This document shows positions 1 to 6,606 of a DNA stretch of 12,277 nt, one piece after another. Position 1 is the first letter of the stretch. Every line of letters starts with the position of its first letter. The translations under genes and the position numbers were made by a program. The stretch is from Lentisphaeria bacterium. GTDB lineage: Bacteria > Verrucomicrobiota > Lentisphaeria > Victivallales > UBA1829. The DNA lies in the NCBI GenBank assembly GCA_017540385.1, contig JAFYBD010000188.1, positions 1 to 12,277 on the forward strand, read 5' to 3'. Below the pieces are notes generated by a model. It did no database searches. It saw only the letters and a list, made by a program, of their open reading frames with translations, and was not told the origin of the DNA.

Positions 1-368
1 CCGGTGAGGATGAGCGAGCCCTTCGCGTCTTCGCCGAGACCGGTGGCGGTCAGGCAGATCGCGCCGCCGTACCAGCGGGAGGAATTCTCGCAGATCGGCG
101 CGCCGGAGAGTGTGCCTCCGTCGAGGCTGATGAGGCCGAGCCTGCCGCCGTCGTCCACGTAGACTTCGCCGTCCTCGTTCACGGTCGTATCGGTCAGGGA
201 CGCGCCTTTGCCCACGAACGCCGTATCGTAATCCTTCTTCCGGACTTCTTCGTCCTCGTATTCGATATAGGTGCCGATGGTGACGCCAGCGACGGAGTCC
301 TGCTCCAGCACGAGTTCGTCGCCCAGGAACAGGCGAACCTTGTTGTCTTCGAATTTCGTTCCGACCAT
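1..368 (-). CDS. Partial AIDA/Pmp-type repeat protein (5' end; runs off left edge)
   Basis: The first 122 residues of a protein read leftward out of the window. It starts MVGTKFEDNK at the only ATG in its frame before an upstream stop at 567-569. A purine-rich AAAGGA lies about 11 bases upstream. Residues 1-50 are acidic and charged with no hydrophobic stretch, so no Sec signal peptide is visible. Residues 51-80 carry an AIDA-like unit (GASLTDTTVNEDG then VYVDDGG). Residues 91-104 read PICENSSRWYGGAI, which fits the chlamydial Pmp repeat plan FxxN followed by GGA[I/L]. These families form beta-helical surface or secreted passengers, often of autotransporters. The C-terminus is not visible, so a beta-barrel or other anchor cannot be tested. 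Surface location is inferred from the repeat type only. Confidence 0.7.
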   Translation of the reverse strand, partial: MVGTKFEDNKVRLFLGDELVLEQDSVAGVTIGTYIEYEDEEVRKKDYDTAFVGKGASLTDTTVNEDGEVYVDDGGRLGLISLDGGTLSGAPICENSSRWYGGAICLTATGLGEDAKGSLILT

Positions 369-375
369 GATTTCC

Positions 376-387
376 GCGATCCTTTCT
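376..387 (-). promoter_or_regulatory. Ribosome-binding site of the left repeat protein
   Basis: On the minus strand this reads AGAAAGGATCGC, with AAAGGA about 11 bases before the ATG at 368. The same 12 bases form the ribosome-binding region of the GH2 gene at 835-846. Confidence 0.5.
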
Positions 388-637
388 TTTTTGTGCCCGG
401 ATGACGCGGATATGACGGAAAAGGCAGACCGTCCGCCGTGCCCGGATTTGATTGTCCGGCCGCGGCTGTCCGCCAGTCTTCCCCGTCTTGCGTTTCGGGC
501 GCAATTCCGGCCTCCGCCGGAGGGAACTTGAACGGAGCGGGGATCTGACTCGCCGCACCATGCGGCTCACAGTTGCGCGACAGTCCGCGAATTTCACGCG
601 GTTCACCCGGATTCCGTCCGAATTATAGTGATGTTTA

Positions 638-665
638 AATATACCACGCAGGTCGGGTTTTTCAA
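638..665 (-). promoter_or_regulatory. Candidate sigma70-type promoter for the left repeat protein
   Basis: On the minus strand, -35 TTGAAA (660-665), a 16-bp spacer and -10 TATATT (638-643). If used, the message would have a leader of about 260 bases before the ATG at 368, which is unusually long. No better promoter was found nearer the gene. A TATAAT at 622-627 on the same strand lacks a good -35 box. Confidence 0.4.
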
Positions 666-726
666 GGCGCGAAACTGCCGCAAGTGCGGAAAAACGTCAA
701 AACGCCCGAAATCTCGCTTTCCACGG

Positions 727-755
727 TTGAAAAGGTGCGGAACACGGGCTATATT
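727..755 (+). promoter_or_regulatory. Promoter of the GH2 gene
   Basis: -35 TTGAAA (727-732), a 17-bp spacer and -10 TATATT (750-755), close to the sigma70 consensus. Transcription would start near 762, giving a leader of about 90 bases. This placement rules out the upstream in-frame ATG at 684 and supports the start at 852. Confidence 0.7.
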
Positions 756-834
756 GTAGCAAAAGAAATCAAACGTTTCCGGTGCAGGTGGAATCCCCCC
801 CCCGGACCGGACGCCCGAACCGTCATCCCCAGTC

Positions 835-846
835 AGAAAGGATCGC
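835..846 (+). promoter_or_regulatory. Ribosome-binding site of the GH2 gene
   Basis: AGAAAGGATCGC contains AAAGGA, whose last base lies 9 bases before the ATG at 852. It decides the start: translation from 852 gives a typical signal peptide at the N-terminus, while the longer frame from 684 buries it behind 56 residues. Confidence 0.6.
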
Positions 847-851
847 CCCCA

Positions 852-3044
852 ATGCCTTCCCGCCACTTCCCGTCAGTCCGCGCGGCCGTGCTGTTCTTCG
901 CAGCCGTCGCGCTGATGTCCGGCGCAGCCAACTGCGTCCACGAATCCGACGAACCCAACGAACCCGCCGCGTCGACCGCCCCGGTCCTGTCCTCGGTCAC
1001 GACCGTGCAGGAGATCAAGACGCTGGATTTCCGGCGTGCCCGCGAACCCGAATTCGCCACCGTTACGCTGCCGCACACGATGAACGCCGCGAACGGCACC
1101 GGCGTGATCCCGCTGGAACGCGGCGACGCGTACTACCGGCACGTGCTGGAGCTCACGGAGGCCGACCTCGCGGACGATTACATCCTGCAGTTCGAACAGG
1201 CCGGCCAGACGGTCGAGGTCTCGCTGAACGGCACGCTGCTGCATAAAAACCGCTGCGGATATACGCCGTTCGCCGTGAAGCTCGAGGGGCTCCGGGCGGG
1301 CCGCAACGAGGTGCTGATCCACACGGACAACCGCAACGACAACAACCGCATCCCGAACAGCGGCGACTTCAATTTCTGCAACGGCGTGTACGGCAGGGCG
1401 TACCTCATCCGCGGCGGGCTGTATTTCGACCCGCTGGTGTACGGGATCGACAAGGCGCACGTGATCCCGCTGTCCGTGAAGCAGGACGGCGTCCGGTTCG
1501 GTCTTGCCACGTCGGTCTTCAGCAAGGTCGGCGGCGGGACGGCCGAGATCGTCATGACGCTGAAGGATGCGGACGGGCAGGAAATCCTGAAGCAGTCCTC
1601 TCCGCTCGCGCTCGCGGCCGGAAACAATGAATTCTACCGCGAATACACGTTCGGATCCCCGATCCTGTGGCAGGGCAAGGAGAACCCGTATCTCTATACC
1701 GTGAACGTCTCGCTCCGGTACGACGGACGGACGTTCGACAGCCTCAGGATCCCCTACGGATTCCGCGACATCCAGCTGCCGTACAGCAGCGGCGACAATC
1801 TCCTGCGCCTGAACGGAAAGAAGGTCAGTCTCCGCGGCGTCTCCTACCATCAGGATTCGCCCGGCGTGGCGGTCGCCATGACCGACGAGGACCGCCATCG
1901 CGACCAGGAGATCATGCTCGAACTCGGATTCAACTGGCTCCGCTGCGCGCATTATCCCCACAACGTGCGGGAGTTCGCCGACTACGACCGCATCGGCATG
2001 ATGTGCCAGACCGAGATCCCGTGGGTCAACGGCTTCACAAATTCCCCGCAGTTCGAGGAGAACGTGATGACGTTCACGCACGACATGATCAACAACCTCT
2101 ACAACCACCCGAGCATCATCCTGTGGGGGCTCTCCAACGAGATATTCTATTCCTGGAGCGGTCCCGAGTGCATCCGCGTCCACAACGACGCCTACACGCT
2201 CGCGCGCAGACTCGACCCGTACCGCCCCGTCGGTCATGTGGAACGCGAACAGGAGGTGCGCAACGGCGCGAGCAACGGCCTGATCTCCGACTGGTATGGC
2301 AACAACACGTATCCGGGGTGGTATTCGAGGACCACGTTCGAGAACACGAAGGACGGCGTGACCGACACGCAGGTCCTCGCGAAGTTCTACCTGCACGGTA
2401 TCACCGAGTACGGCTACGGCGGGAATCCCTTCCAGCACAACTCCGACTTCATGACGCTCCATCCCGGCGACAAGAAAAACAAGACGGGCACCAGCAACGA
2501 CACCGGCGGACATCTGCACCCGGAGGAATACCAGACGCTCGGCCACATCTACTCCTGGAACAAAATCGCCGGGACCCCCGAGGGACGCCGCCTCACGTTC
2601 ACCTCGCTCTGGATCCTCTTCGACTTCGCGGTCGGCAGCCGCAACGAGGGCGAGACCCCCGGCATCAACGACAAGGGCCTCGTGACCCGCGACCGCAAGA
2701 CGCGCAAGGACGCGTTCTATTTCTACAAATGCGTGTGGAACCCGGAGCCGGAGGTGCATATCATGTCGTCCCGCTGGTCGGAACGCGACACCGAGGACAT
2801 CGCCATCACCGTGTTCTCCAACGCCGCCCTGGTCGTGCTCTACCGCAACGGCAAGGAGATCCAGAGGCTCGACAAGCCCACGGACACGATCAACAACGTC
2901 GTGTGGAAGTTCGACCCGGTGCCGTTCACAGAGGAGGCGCACAACGGCACGCCGGACGTCTTCAAGGCCGTCGCCTACAACAGCCAGGGCAGAATCGTCG
3001 GCCAGACCACGGCGCGTTTCACGACGACCGCCGGGAAGAATTGA
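852..3044 (+). CDS. Exported glycoside hydrolase family 2 protein (beta-galactosidase-like)
   Basis: A 730-residue retaining exo-glycosidase of the beta-galactosidase/beta-glucuronidase superfamily. Residues 1-28 look like an export signal: basic start, hydrophobic AAVLFFAAVALM, then SGAANC. Cys28 could be lipidated, but Asn at -1 is a poor lipobox, so signal peptidase I cleavage is also possible. A short Glu/Pro/Ser-rich linker follows. Domains in order: jelly-roll sugar-binding domain (about 85-190), immunoglobulin-like domain (about 200-305), TIM barrel (about 318-625) and a C-terminal DUF4982-like beta domain (about 640-725, containing VFSNAALVVLYRNGKEI). The GH2 barrel motif RCAHYPHN is at 364-371. 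The acid/base is Glu430 in LSNEI and the nucleophile is Glu519 in ITEYGYG; both are present, so the enzyme should be active. The substrate is not decided by sequence; a beta-galactoside is the first guess. It is transcribed alone, divergent from the left repeat protein. Confidence 0.9.
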   Translation: MPSRHFPSVRAAVLFFAAVALMSGAANCVHESDEPNEPAASTAPVLSSVTTVQEIKTLDFRRAREPEFATVTLPHTMNAANGTGVIPLERGDAYYRHVLELTEADLADDYILQFEQAGQTVEVSLNGTLLHKNRCGYTPFAVKLEGLRAGRNEVLIHTDNRNDNNRIPNSGDFNFCNGVYGRAYLIRGGLYFDPLVYGIDKAHVIPLSVKQDGVRFGLATSVFSKVGGGTAEIVMTLKDADGQEILKQSSPLALAAGNNEFYREYTFGSPILWQGKENPYLYTVNVSLRYDGRTFDSLRIPYGFRDIQLPYSSGDNLLRLNGKKVSLRGVSYHQDSPGVAVAMTDEDRHRDQEIMLELGFNWLRCAHYPHNVREFADYDRIGMMCQTEIPWVNGFTNSPQFEENVMTFTHDMINNLYNHPSIILWGLSNEIFYSWSGPECIRVHNDAYTLARRLDPYRPVGHVEREQEVRNGASNGLISDWYGNNTYPGWYSRTTFENTKDGVTDTQVLAKFYLHGITEYGYGGNPFQHNSDFMTLHPGDKKNKTGTSNDTGGHLHPEEYQTLGHIYSWNKIAGTPEGRRLTFTSLWILFDFAVGSRNEGETPGINDKGLVTRDRKTRKDAFYFYKCVWNPEPEVHIMSSRWSERDTEDIAITVFSNAALVVLYRNGKEIQRLDKPTDTINNVVWKFDPVPFTEEAHNGTPDVFKAVAYNSQGRIVGQTTARFTTTAGKN

Positions 3045-3060
3045 TCCCGGCCTGAACAAC

Positions 3061-3088
3061 CGCCCCGGTCGACCTGATGTCCGGGGCG
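3061..3088 (+). terminator. Hairpin after the GH2 gene, without U-run
   Basis: Perfect 8-bp stem CGCCCCGG / CCGGGGCG with a 12-base loop, 16 bases after the GH2 stop. No T-run follows, so it may protect the 3' end or be Rho-dependent rather than a classical intrinsic terminator. Confidence 0.4.
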
Positions 3089-3097
3089 AAACGAAAA

Positions 3098-3135
3098 GCC
3101 GTTCGCAGCATCGGTGATTAGACGCTGCGGACGGC
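3098..3135 (+). terminator. Second hairpin after the GH2 gene
   Basis: Arms GCCGTTCGCAGC and GCTGCGGACGGC form a 12-bp stem with one G-U wobble and a 14-base loop, followed by ATCTTTGTG. It is the stronger of two tandem hairpins. The trailing T-run is short, so termination is probable but not certain. Confidence 0.45.
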
Positions 3136-3165
3136 ATCTTTGTGTCCCGACGAGGGGACCCGGCA

Positions 3166-3188
3166 GGGCAGGGGGAAGGGGACAAGGG
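3166..3188 (+). other. Potential G-quadruplex motif
   Basis: Four G-runs (3166-3168, 3171-3175, 3178-3181, 3186-3188) with loops of 2, 2 and 4 bases meet the usual G3+N1-7 rule. It lies between the GH2 hairpins and the convergent malK-type terminator. Any function is inference. Confidence 0.4.
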
Positions 3189-3231
3189 CTTGCCTGATTT
3201 CGCCGTGTCCCGGCCCGTACCGTTTCCGCGC

Positions 3232-3263
3232 AAAAAAAAAGAGCGGGACCGTGATGGTCCCGC
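3232..3263 (-). terminator. Intrinsic terminator of the sugar ABC ATPase gene
   Basis: On the minus strand a perfect 8-bp stem GCGGGACC / GGTCCCGC with a 5-base loop is followed by TC and nine T residues (3240-3232). It sits 26 bases after the stop codon of the ATPase gene. This is a textbook Rho-independent terminator acting on the minus strand only. Confidence 0.93.
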
Positions 3264-3289
3264 CCGGGATTGCGAAAGATCGAATCGGA

Positions 3290-4396
3290 TCAGATGATGC
3301 GGTTCGTGGTCGCGGGGTCGAAGACGTGCGCTCCGGCCATGGCGAGCTTGAGGGTGATGGTCTCGCCGACCTTCGCGCCGATGTGGGCTTCCACGCGGGC
3401 GATGCAGGGCGTATCGACGCCGGTGTCGAGGTGGAGATAGGTCTCGGCGCCCATGGGCTCGCGGACTTCGACCTTGGCGGAGATGGACGGCGCGTTGGCG
3501 TCGGACTCGGCGCGTTCGGAGCCGATGTCCTCGGGACGGATGCCGAAGAGGATGTCCTTGCCGGCGTAGGACTCGATGGCGGGCTTCCAGTCGGCGGGGA
3601 GCGCGATGGAGATGCCGGACCCGGCCTTGAAGACGAAGGCGCCGTTTTCGGATGCGAGCGTGCCCTTGAAGATGTTCATCGGCGGGGTGCCGATGAAGCC
3701 GGCGACGAAGGTGTTCGCGGGCTTGTCGTAGATGTTCAGCGGGGTGTCGATCTGCTGGATCACGCCGTCCTTCATCACGCAGATGCGGTCGCCCATGGTC
3801 ATGGCTTCGATCTGGTCGTGCGTGACGTAGATCATGGTGGTGCCGAGACGGGTGTGGAGCTTGTTGATCTCGGCGCGCATCTGGACGCGCATCTTGGCGT
3901 CGAGGTTGGAGAGCGGTTCGTCGAAGAGGAACACGGCCGGCTTGCGGACGATGGCGCGGCCGACGGCGACACGCTGGCGCTGGCCGCCGGACAGGGCTTT
4001 CGGCTTGCGCTGGAGGTAATCGCCGATGCCGAGGATGTCGGCGGCTTCCTTCACGCGCTTTTCGATCTCTTCCTTGGAGAACTTGCGGAGCTTGAGGCCG
4101 AACGCGAGGTTCTCGTAGACGGTCATGTGGGGATACAGGGCATAGTTCTGGAAGACCATGGCGATGTCGCGATCTTTCGGGGGGACGTCATTGACGACAC
4201 GTTCGCCGATGCGGATTTCGCCGTCGGAGATCTCTTCGAGACCGGCGATCATGCGGAGGGTCGTGGACTTGCCGCATCCGGACGGACCGACGAGGACCAT
4301 GAATTCCTTGTCGTGGATGTCAATGGAAACGCTGTTGACGGCCTTCACGCCGCCTTCGTAGATCTTGCAGACATTTTTAAGAATGACTTCAGCCAT
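3290..4396 (-). CDS. ugpC: Sugar ABC transporter ATP-binding protein, MalK/UgpC/MsmK type
   Basis: A 368-residue cytoplasmic ATPase that powers a carbohydrate importer; full length for the MalK/UgpC/MsmX group. Walker A GPSGCGKST is at 37-45, Q-loop Gln83, signature LSGGQR 135-140, Walker B VFLFDE 155-160, D-loop SNLD 163-166 and the switch His193 in THDQ. The C-terminal regulatory/TOBE part spans about 240-360 and includes FGIRPEDI (284-291). Every catalytic residue is present. The start ATG is preceded by AGGTG at a short spacing of 4 bases. The gene stands alone with its own promoter and terminator and no permease or solute-binding gene beside it, as expected for a shared ATPase of the MsmX kind. 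The symbol marks the family; the actual sugar cannot be read from the sequence. Confidence 0.92.
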   Translation of the reverse strand: MAEVILKNVCKIYEGGVKAVNSVSIDIHDKEFMVLVGPSGCGKSTTLRMIAGLEEISDGEIRIGERVVNDVPPKDRDIAMVFQNYALYPHMTVYENLAFGLKLRKFSKEEIEKRVKEAADILGIGDYLQRKPKALSGGQRQRVAVGRAIVRKPAVFLFDEPLSNLDAKMRVQMRAEINKLHTRLGTTMIYVTHDQIEAMTMGDRICVMKDGVIQQIDTPLNIYDKPANTFVAGFIGTPPMNIFKGTLASENGAFVFKAGSGISIALPADWKPAIESYAGKDILFGIRPEDIGSERAESDANAPSISAKVEVREPMGAETYLHLDTGVDTPCIARVEAHIGAKVGETITLKLAMAGAHVFDPATTNRII

Positions 4397-4660
4397 GATT
4401 CACCTGAAAAAGGTTGATTGTTTGTTGTGTGGAATCTAATATTTTCCTGTAATATACCCCGGCAGTTTGCCATTGTCAAGCGACGGGGGGGAATATTTTC
4501 AAAAAAACTGCTTTAGATTATAGATTAATTAGAATATTTTGGAGATCTTGAGGCGGAAATGAGGTGCGGCGCAAACATGCGAAAACGGGTGCGAAAAGGC
4601 GTGCCCGAACGGGGTCGACGGACGGTGCGATGCGCGGAAAAATGGACCCGGGGCAGGGGA
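4397..4660. other. Intergenic region between cinA and the sugar ABC ATPase gene
   Basis: 264 bp. Its left half carries the ATPase promoter, a G7 run at 4485-4491 and an AT-rich stretch at 4500-4541. AATATTTT recurs at 4438-4445, 4492-4499 and 4533-4540. No clear terminator hairpin was found after the cinA stop, so some readthrough from cinA into the ATPase gene is possible. Confidence 0.5.
4451..4479 (-). promoter_or_regulatory. Strong promoter of the sugar ABC ATPase gene
   Basis: On the minus strand, a perfect -35 TTGACA (4474-4479), a 17-bp spacer and -10 TATATT (4451-4456). Transcription would start near 4444, about 48 bases before the ATG. AT-rich DNA beginning about 12 bp upstream of the -35 box could act as an UP element. 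It is among the best sigma70-type matches in the window. Confidence 0.85.
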
Positions 4661-5929
4661 TCACGCGCCGGGTTCGGACGCGGGATTCAGGATCATGTCC
4701 CGGAGGCGGAAGAACGCCCCGGCGACGGCGCGTTCGCGAATCTGTTCCCGGGTGCGGCGAAGGCGCAGTTCGAAGACCTCGGTGCGGCCGCGGTAACGGA
4801 TCGCCGCGAAGACGAGTCCGACGGGTTTGCCGATGGTGGCTCCGCCCGGACCCGCGATCCCGGTGAGCGCGATGGCGGCGTCGGACGGGACGGCTTTCGC
4901 GAGACCTTCGACCATGGCGCGCGCGGTTTCGCCGCTGACTGCGCCGAACTTGCGGAGGGTTTCCGCCGGGACGCCGAGCAGAGCAGTCTTCGATTCGTCG
5001 GAGTATGTGACGACTCCGCCGGCGAAGACCGCGGAGGAACCCGGGATGTCGGTGAGGAGTTTGGCGGCCAGGCCGCCGGTGCAGGATTCCGCCAGCGCGA
5101 GCGTTTCGCCGCGATCCTCGAGCAGGTGGAGGATTTCGTGGGAGAGCGAATCTGCGTCGTCGGCGAGGAGTTCGGCGGCGAAGAGTTCCTGCACGGCCTG
5201 GATGGCGGACTCCATGATCTCGGGCGATTCCGATGTCAGGAAGAGCCGGACGAACTGAGCCGTGGCGCAATACGCCACCGAGAGCTGCGAATGGCATCGC
5301 GCGATCACCGGGAGCATGCGCTCCTCCACGGTGTTCTCGCCGAGACCGGCCACGTGGAATTCGCGGGTGAACGTGAAATGTTTGAGCGTCTTTTTCAGGT
5401 ACGGCACGACGGATGCGTCCATCATGGGGCAGAGCTCGTTCGGGGGGCCGGGGAGCATGATGATGGTGCGGCCGGGGAATTCGTCGGTGTCCGGCGTCTT
5501 CAGGATGAGGCCGGGGGCGGTCCCGCAGTCGTTCTGCAGGATCTTCGCGCCGTGCGGGACGAGCGCCTGATTGAACACACGGGGCGGTATCTCCTCGCTC
5601 GGATGGCGCATCTTCCAGTGCTTCATGATGTTCAGCGCGGCCGCGCCGTCCTCTTCGAGCCGGAGCCCGCAGCGGCTCGCGATGTATTCCTTCGTGACGT
5701 CGTCGGCCGTGGGGCCGAGTCCGCCGCTGGTGATGACGATTTCGGCCCTGGCGAGGGAGAAATCGAGCGCGGCGAGGATGTCGTCTCGTTTATCCGGGAC
5801 CTCGACCGAGGAGACGGGGACCACGCCGAGGGCAAGCAGGCGCACGCCGATGGACGCGAGGTTGGTGTTCACGACTGCCCCCTTCAGGAGCTCGTCTCCG
5901 ATGCAGATGACTGCGATTCGTTCGCTCAT
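4661..5929 (-). CDS. cinA: CinA family protein (COG1058 domain plus NMN deamidase domain)
   Basis: A 422-residue two-domain CinA, the usual full length. The N-terminal MoCF-like/COG1058 domain (about 1-170) carries GDELLKG (11-17), TSGGLGPTADD (67-77) and LPGPPNEL (159-166). The C-terminal CinA/PncC domain (about 265-412) carries AESCTGG (280-286), TYSDESK (318-324), TGIAGPGG (366-373) and KPVGLVFAAI. In characterised relatives the C-terminal domain deamidates nicotinamide mononucleotide and the N-terminal domain hydrolyses ADP-ribose, both in pyridine nucleotide recycling; some species link CinA to competence. It is the last gene of the nth operon. Its ATG overlaps the upstream stop as ATGA, and AAGGAT (5935-5940, minus) gives a ribosome-binding site inside the previous gene, so translation is likely coupled. 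Confidence 0.95.
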   Translation of the reverse strand: MSERIAVICIGDELLKGAVVNTNLASIGVRLLALGVVPVSSVEVPDKRDDILAALDFSLARAEIVITSGGLGPTADDVTKEYIASRCGLRLEEDGAAALNIMKHWKMRHPSEEIPPRVFNQALVPHGAKILQNDCGTAPGLILKTPDTDEFPGRTIIMLPGPPNELCPMMDASVVPYLKKTLKHFTFTREFHVAGLGENTVEERMLPVIARCHSQLSVAYCATAQFVRLFLTSESPEIMESAIQAVQELFAAELLADDADSLSHEILHLLEDRGETLALAESCTGGLAAKLLTDIPGSSAVFAGGVVTYSDESKTALLGVPAETLRKFGAVSGETARAMVEGLAKAVPSDAAIALTGIAGPGGATIGKPVGLVFAAIRYRGRTEVFELRLRRTREQIRERAVAGAFFRLRDMILNPASEPGA

Positions 5930-6606
5930 AAGTAATCCTTCGGCTCCACGCGGGACGCCCGGTTGAGTTCATCTTCGGCGACCTGGCGCCAGTGTTCGAG
6001 TTCGTCCGCCGTGAGGTCCGGCGGAACGTGGACTTCGTTCCCGATCACGAGCGTGAGCTTCGCCCACGGTTTCGGGATGCGGAATCCGTCCCAGCTCTTC
6101 ACGGCCCAGTAGGCGGAGTAGTTGATCCCGAGCGCGACGACCGGGATCCCGAGCTTGGATGCGATATGGATGGGCCCCTTGCTCATGTGATAACGCGGCC
6201 CGCGCGGTCCGTCGGGGGTGAAGATCACCATGCAGCCGCCCTTGATGGTCTTGATCGCGTCGTGCAGGACCCTCACGCCCTGGCGCGTGCTGGACCCGCG
6301 GACGCTCTTCACGCCGAACTGCGCGGCGAAATCCGCGATGTACTGGCCGTCGCGCGATGCGCTGATGACGGCCACGGTGCGTTTGCGCAGGGGGAGTTCG
6401 AAGATCGGCGGCAGCATGAGCAGCCGGTTGTGCCAGATGTTGATGATGCAGACGCGATTCGGCGCGTGACGGTATTCCTCCAGCAGGCCGTTCGGGTCCA
6501 CGATGGTCACGTGCTGGAACGCTCTCCAGAGCATCATCATGCGCGCCGGGAACCAGTAGAGCCAGTCCGGGAGCTTCTTGATCTCGCGGAAGTGCTTCTT
6601 GATCAT
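5926..6606 (-). CDS. DUF374 lysophospholipid acyltransferase-family protein
   Basis: A 226-residue protein of the DUF374 branch of the LPLAT/PlsC superfamily, which transfers acyl chains to lipids, probably at the inner membrane face. WFPARMMMLWRAF (18-30) may be a membrane-associated helix. NIWHNRLLMLP (56-66) is the motif-I region: His59 is there, but the HxxxxD aspartate position holds Met, as I recall for DUF374 proteins, which usually read WHgrl. SASRDGQYIA (82-91) and FTPDGPRGPRY (129-139) are characteristic. The start was chosen at 6606 because it gives an ATGA overlap with the nth stop and CGGGAG sits 7 bases upstream; the longer frame to 7308 is an antisense-like artefact over nth. 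By gene family it may serve lipid A or phospholipid acylation, but the substrate is unknown. Confidence 0.88.
   Translation of the reverse strand: MIKKHFREIKKLPDWLYWFPARMMMLWRAFQHVTIVDPNGLLEEYRHAPNRVCIINIWHNRLLMLPPIFELPLRKRTVAVISASRDGQYIADFAAQFGVKSVRGSSTRQGVRVLHDAIKTIKGGCMVIFTPDGPRGPRYHMSKGPIHIASKLGIPVVALGINYSAYWAVKSWDGFRIPKPWAKLTLVIGNEVHVPPDLTADELEHWRQVAEDELNRASRVEPKDYL

Larger units (their letters stand above)
369..851. other. Divergent intergenic region, 483 bp
   Basis: This region separates the leftward repeat protein from the rightward GH2 gene. It holds two divergent promoter candidates with the same hexamers (TTGAAA and TATATT), a C9 homopolymer at 795-803 in the GH2 leader, and the ribosome-binding sites of both genes. 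A 10-bp direct repeat GTGCCCGGAT occurs at 393-402 and 438-447. Short open frames here have no ribosome-binding site or recognisable protein and are not called. No RNA gene was recognised. Confidence 0.6.

Noticed and set aside
684..851. Longer start for the GH2 gene at 684
   Set aside because: It lies upstream of the best promoter (727-755), would bury the signal peptide behind 56 residues, and lacks the ribosome-binding site found before 852.
873..3233. 786-codon open frame on the minus strand opposite the GH2 gene
   Set aside because: Antisense shadow: GC-rich codons on the coding strand leave few stops in this frame. The translation is Val/Arg/Asp/His-rich with no known motif, while the plus strand has full GH2 catalytic motifs.
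3140..4417. 425-codon plus-strand frame over the sugar ABC ATPase gene
   Set aside because: Low-complexity Asp/Gly/Val/His-rich shadow of a well-supported minus-strand gene with promoter and terminator.
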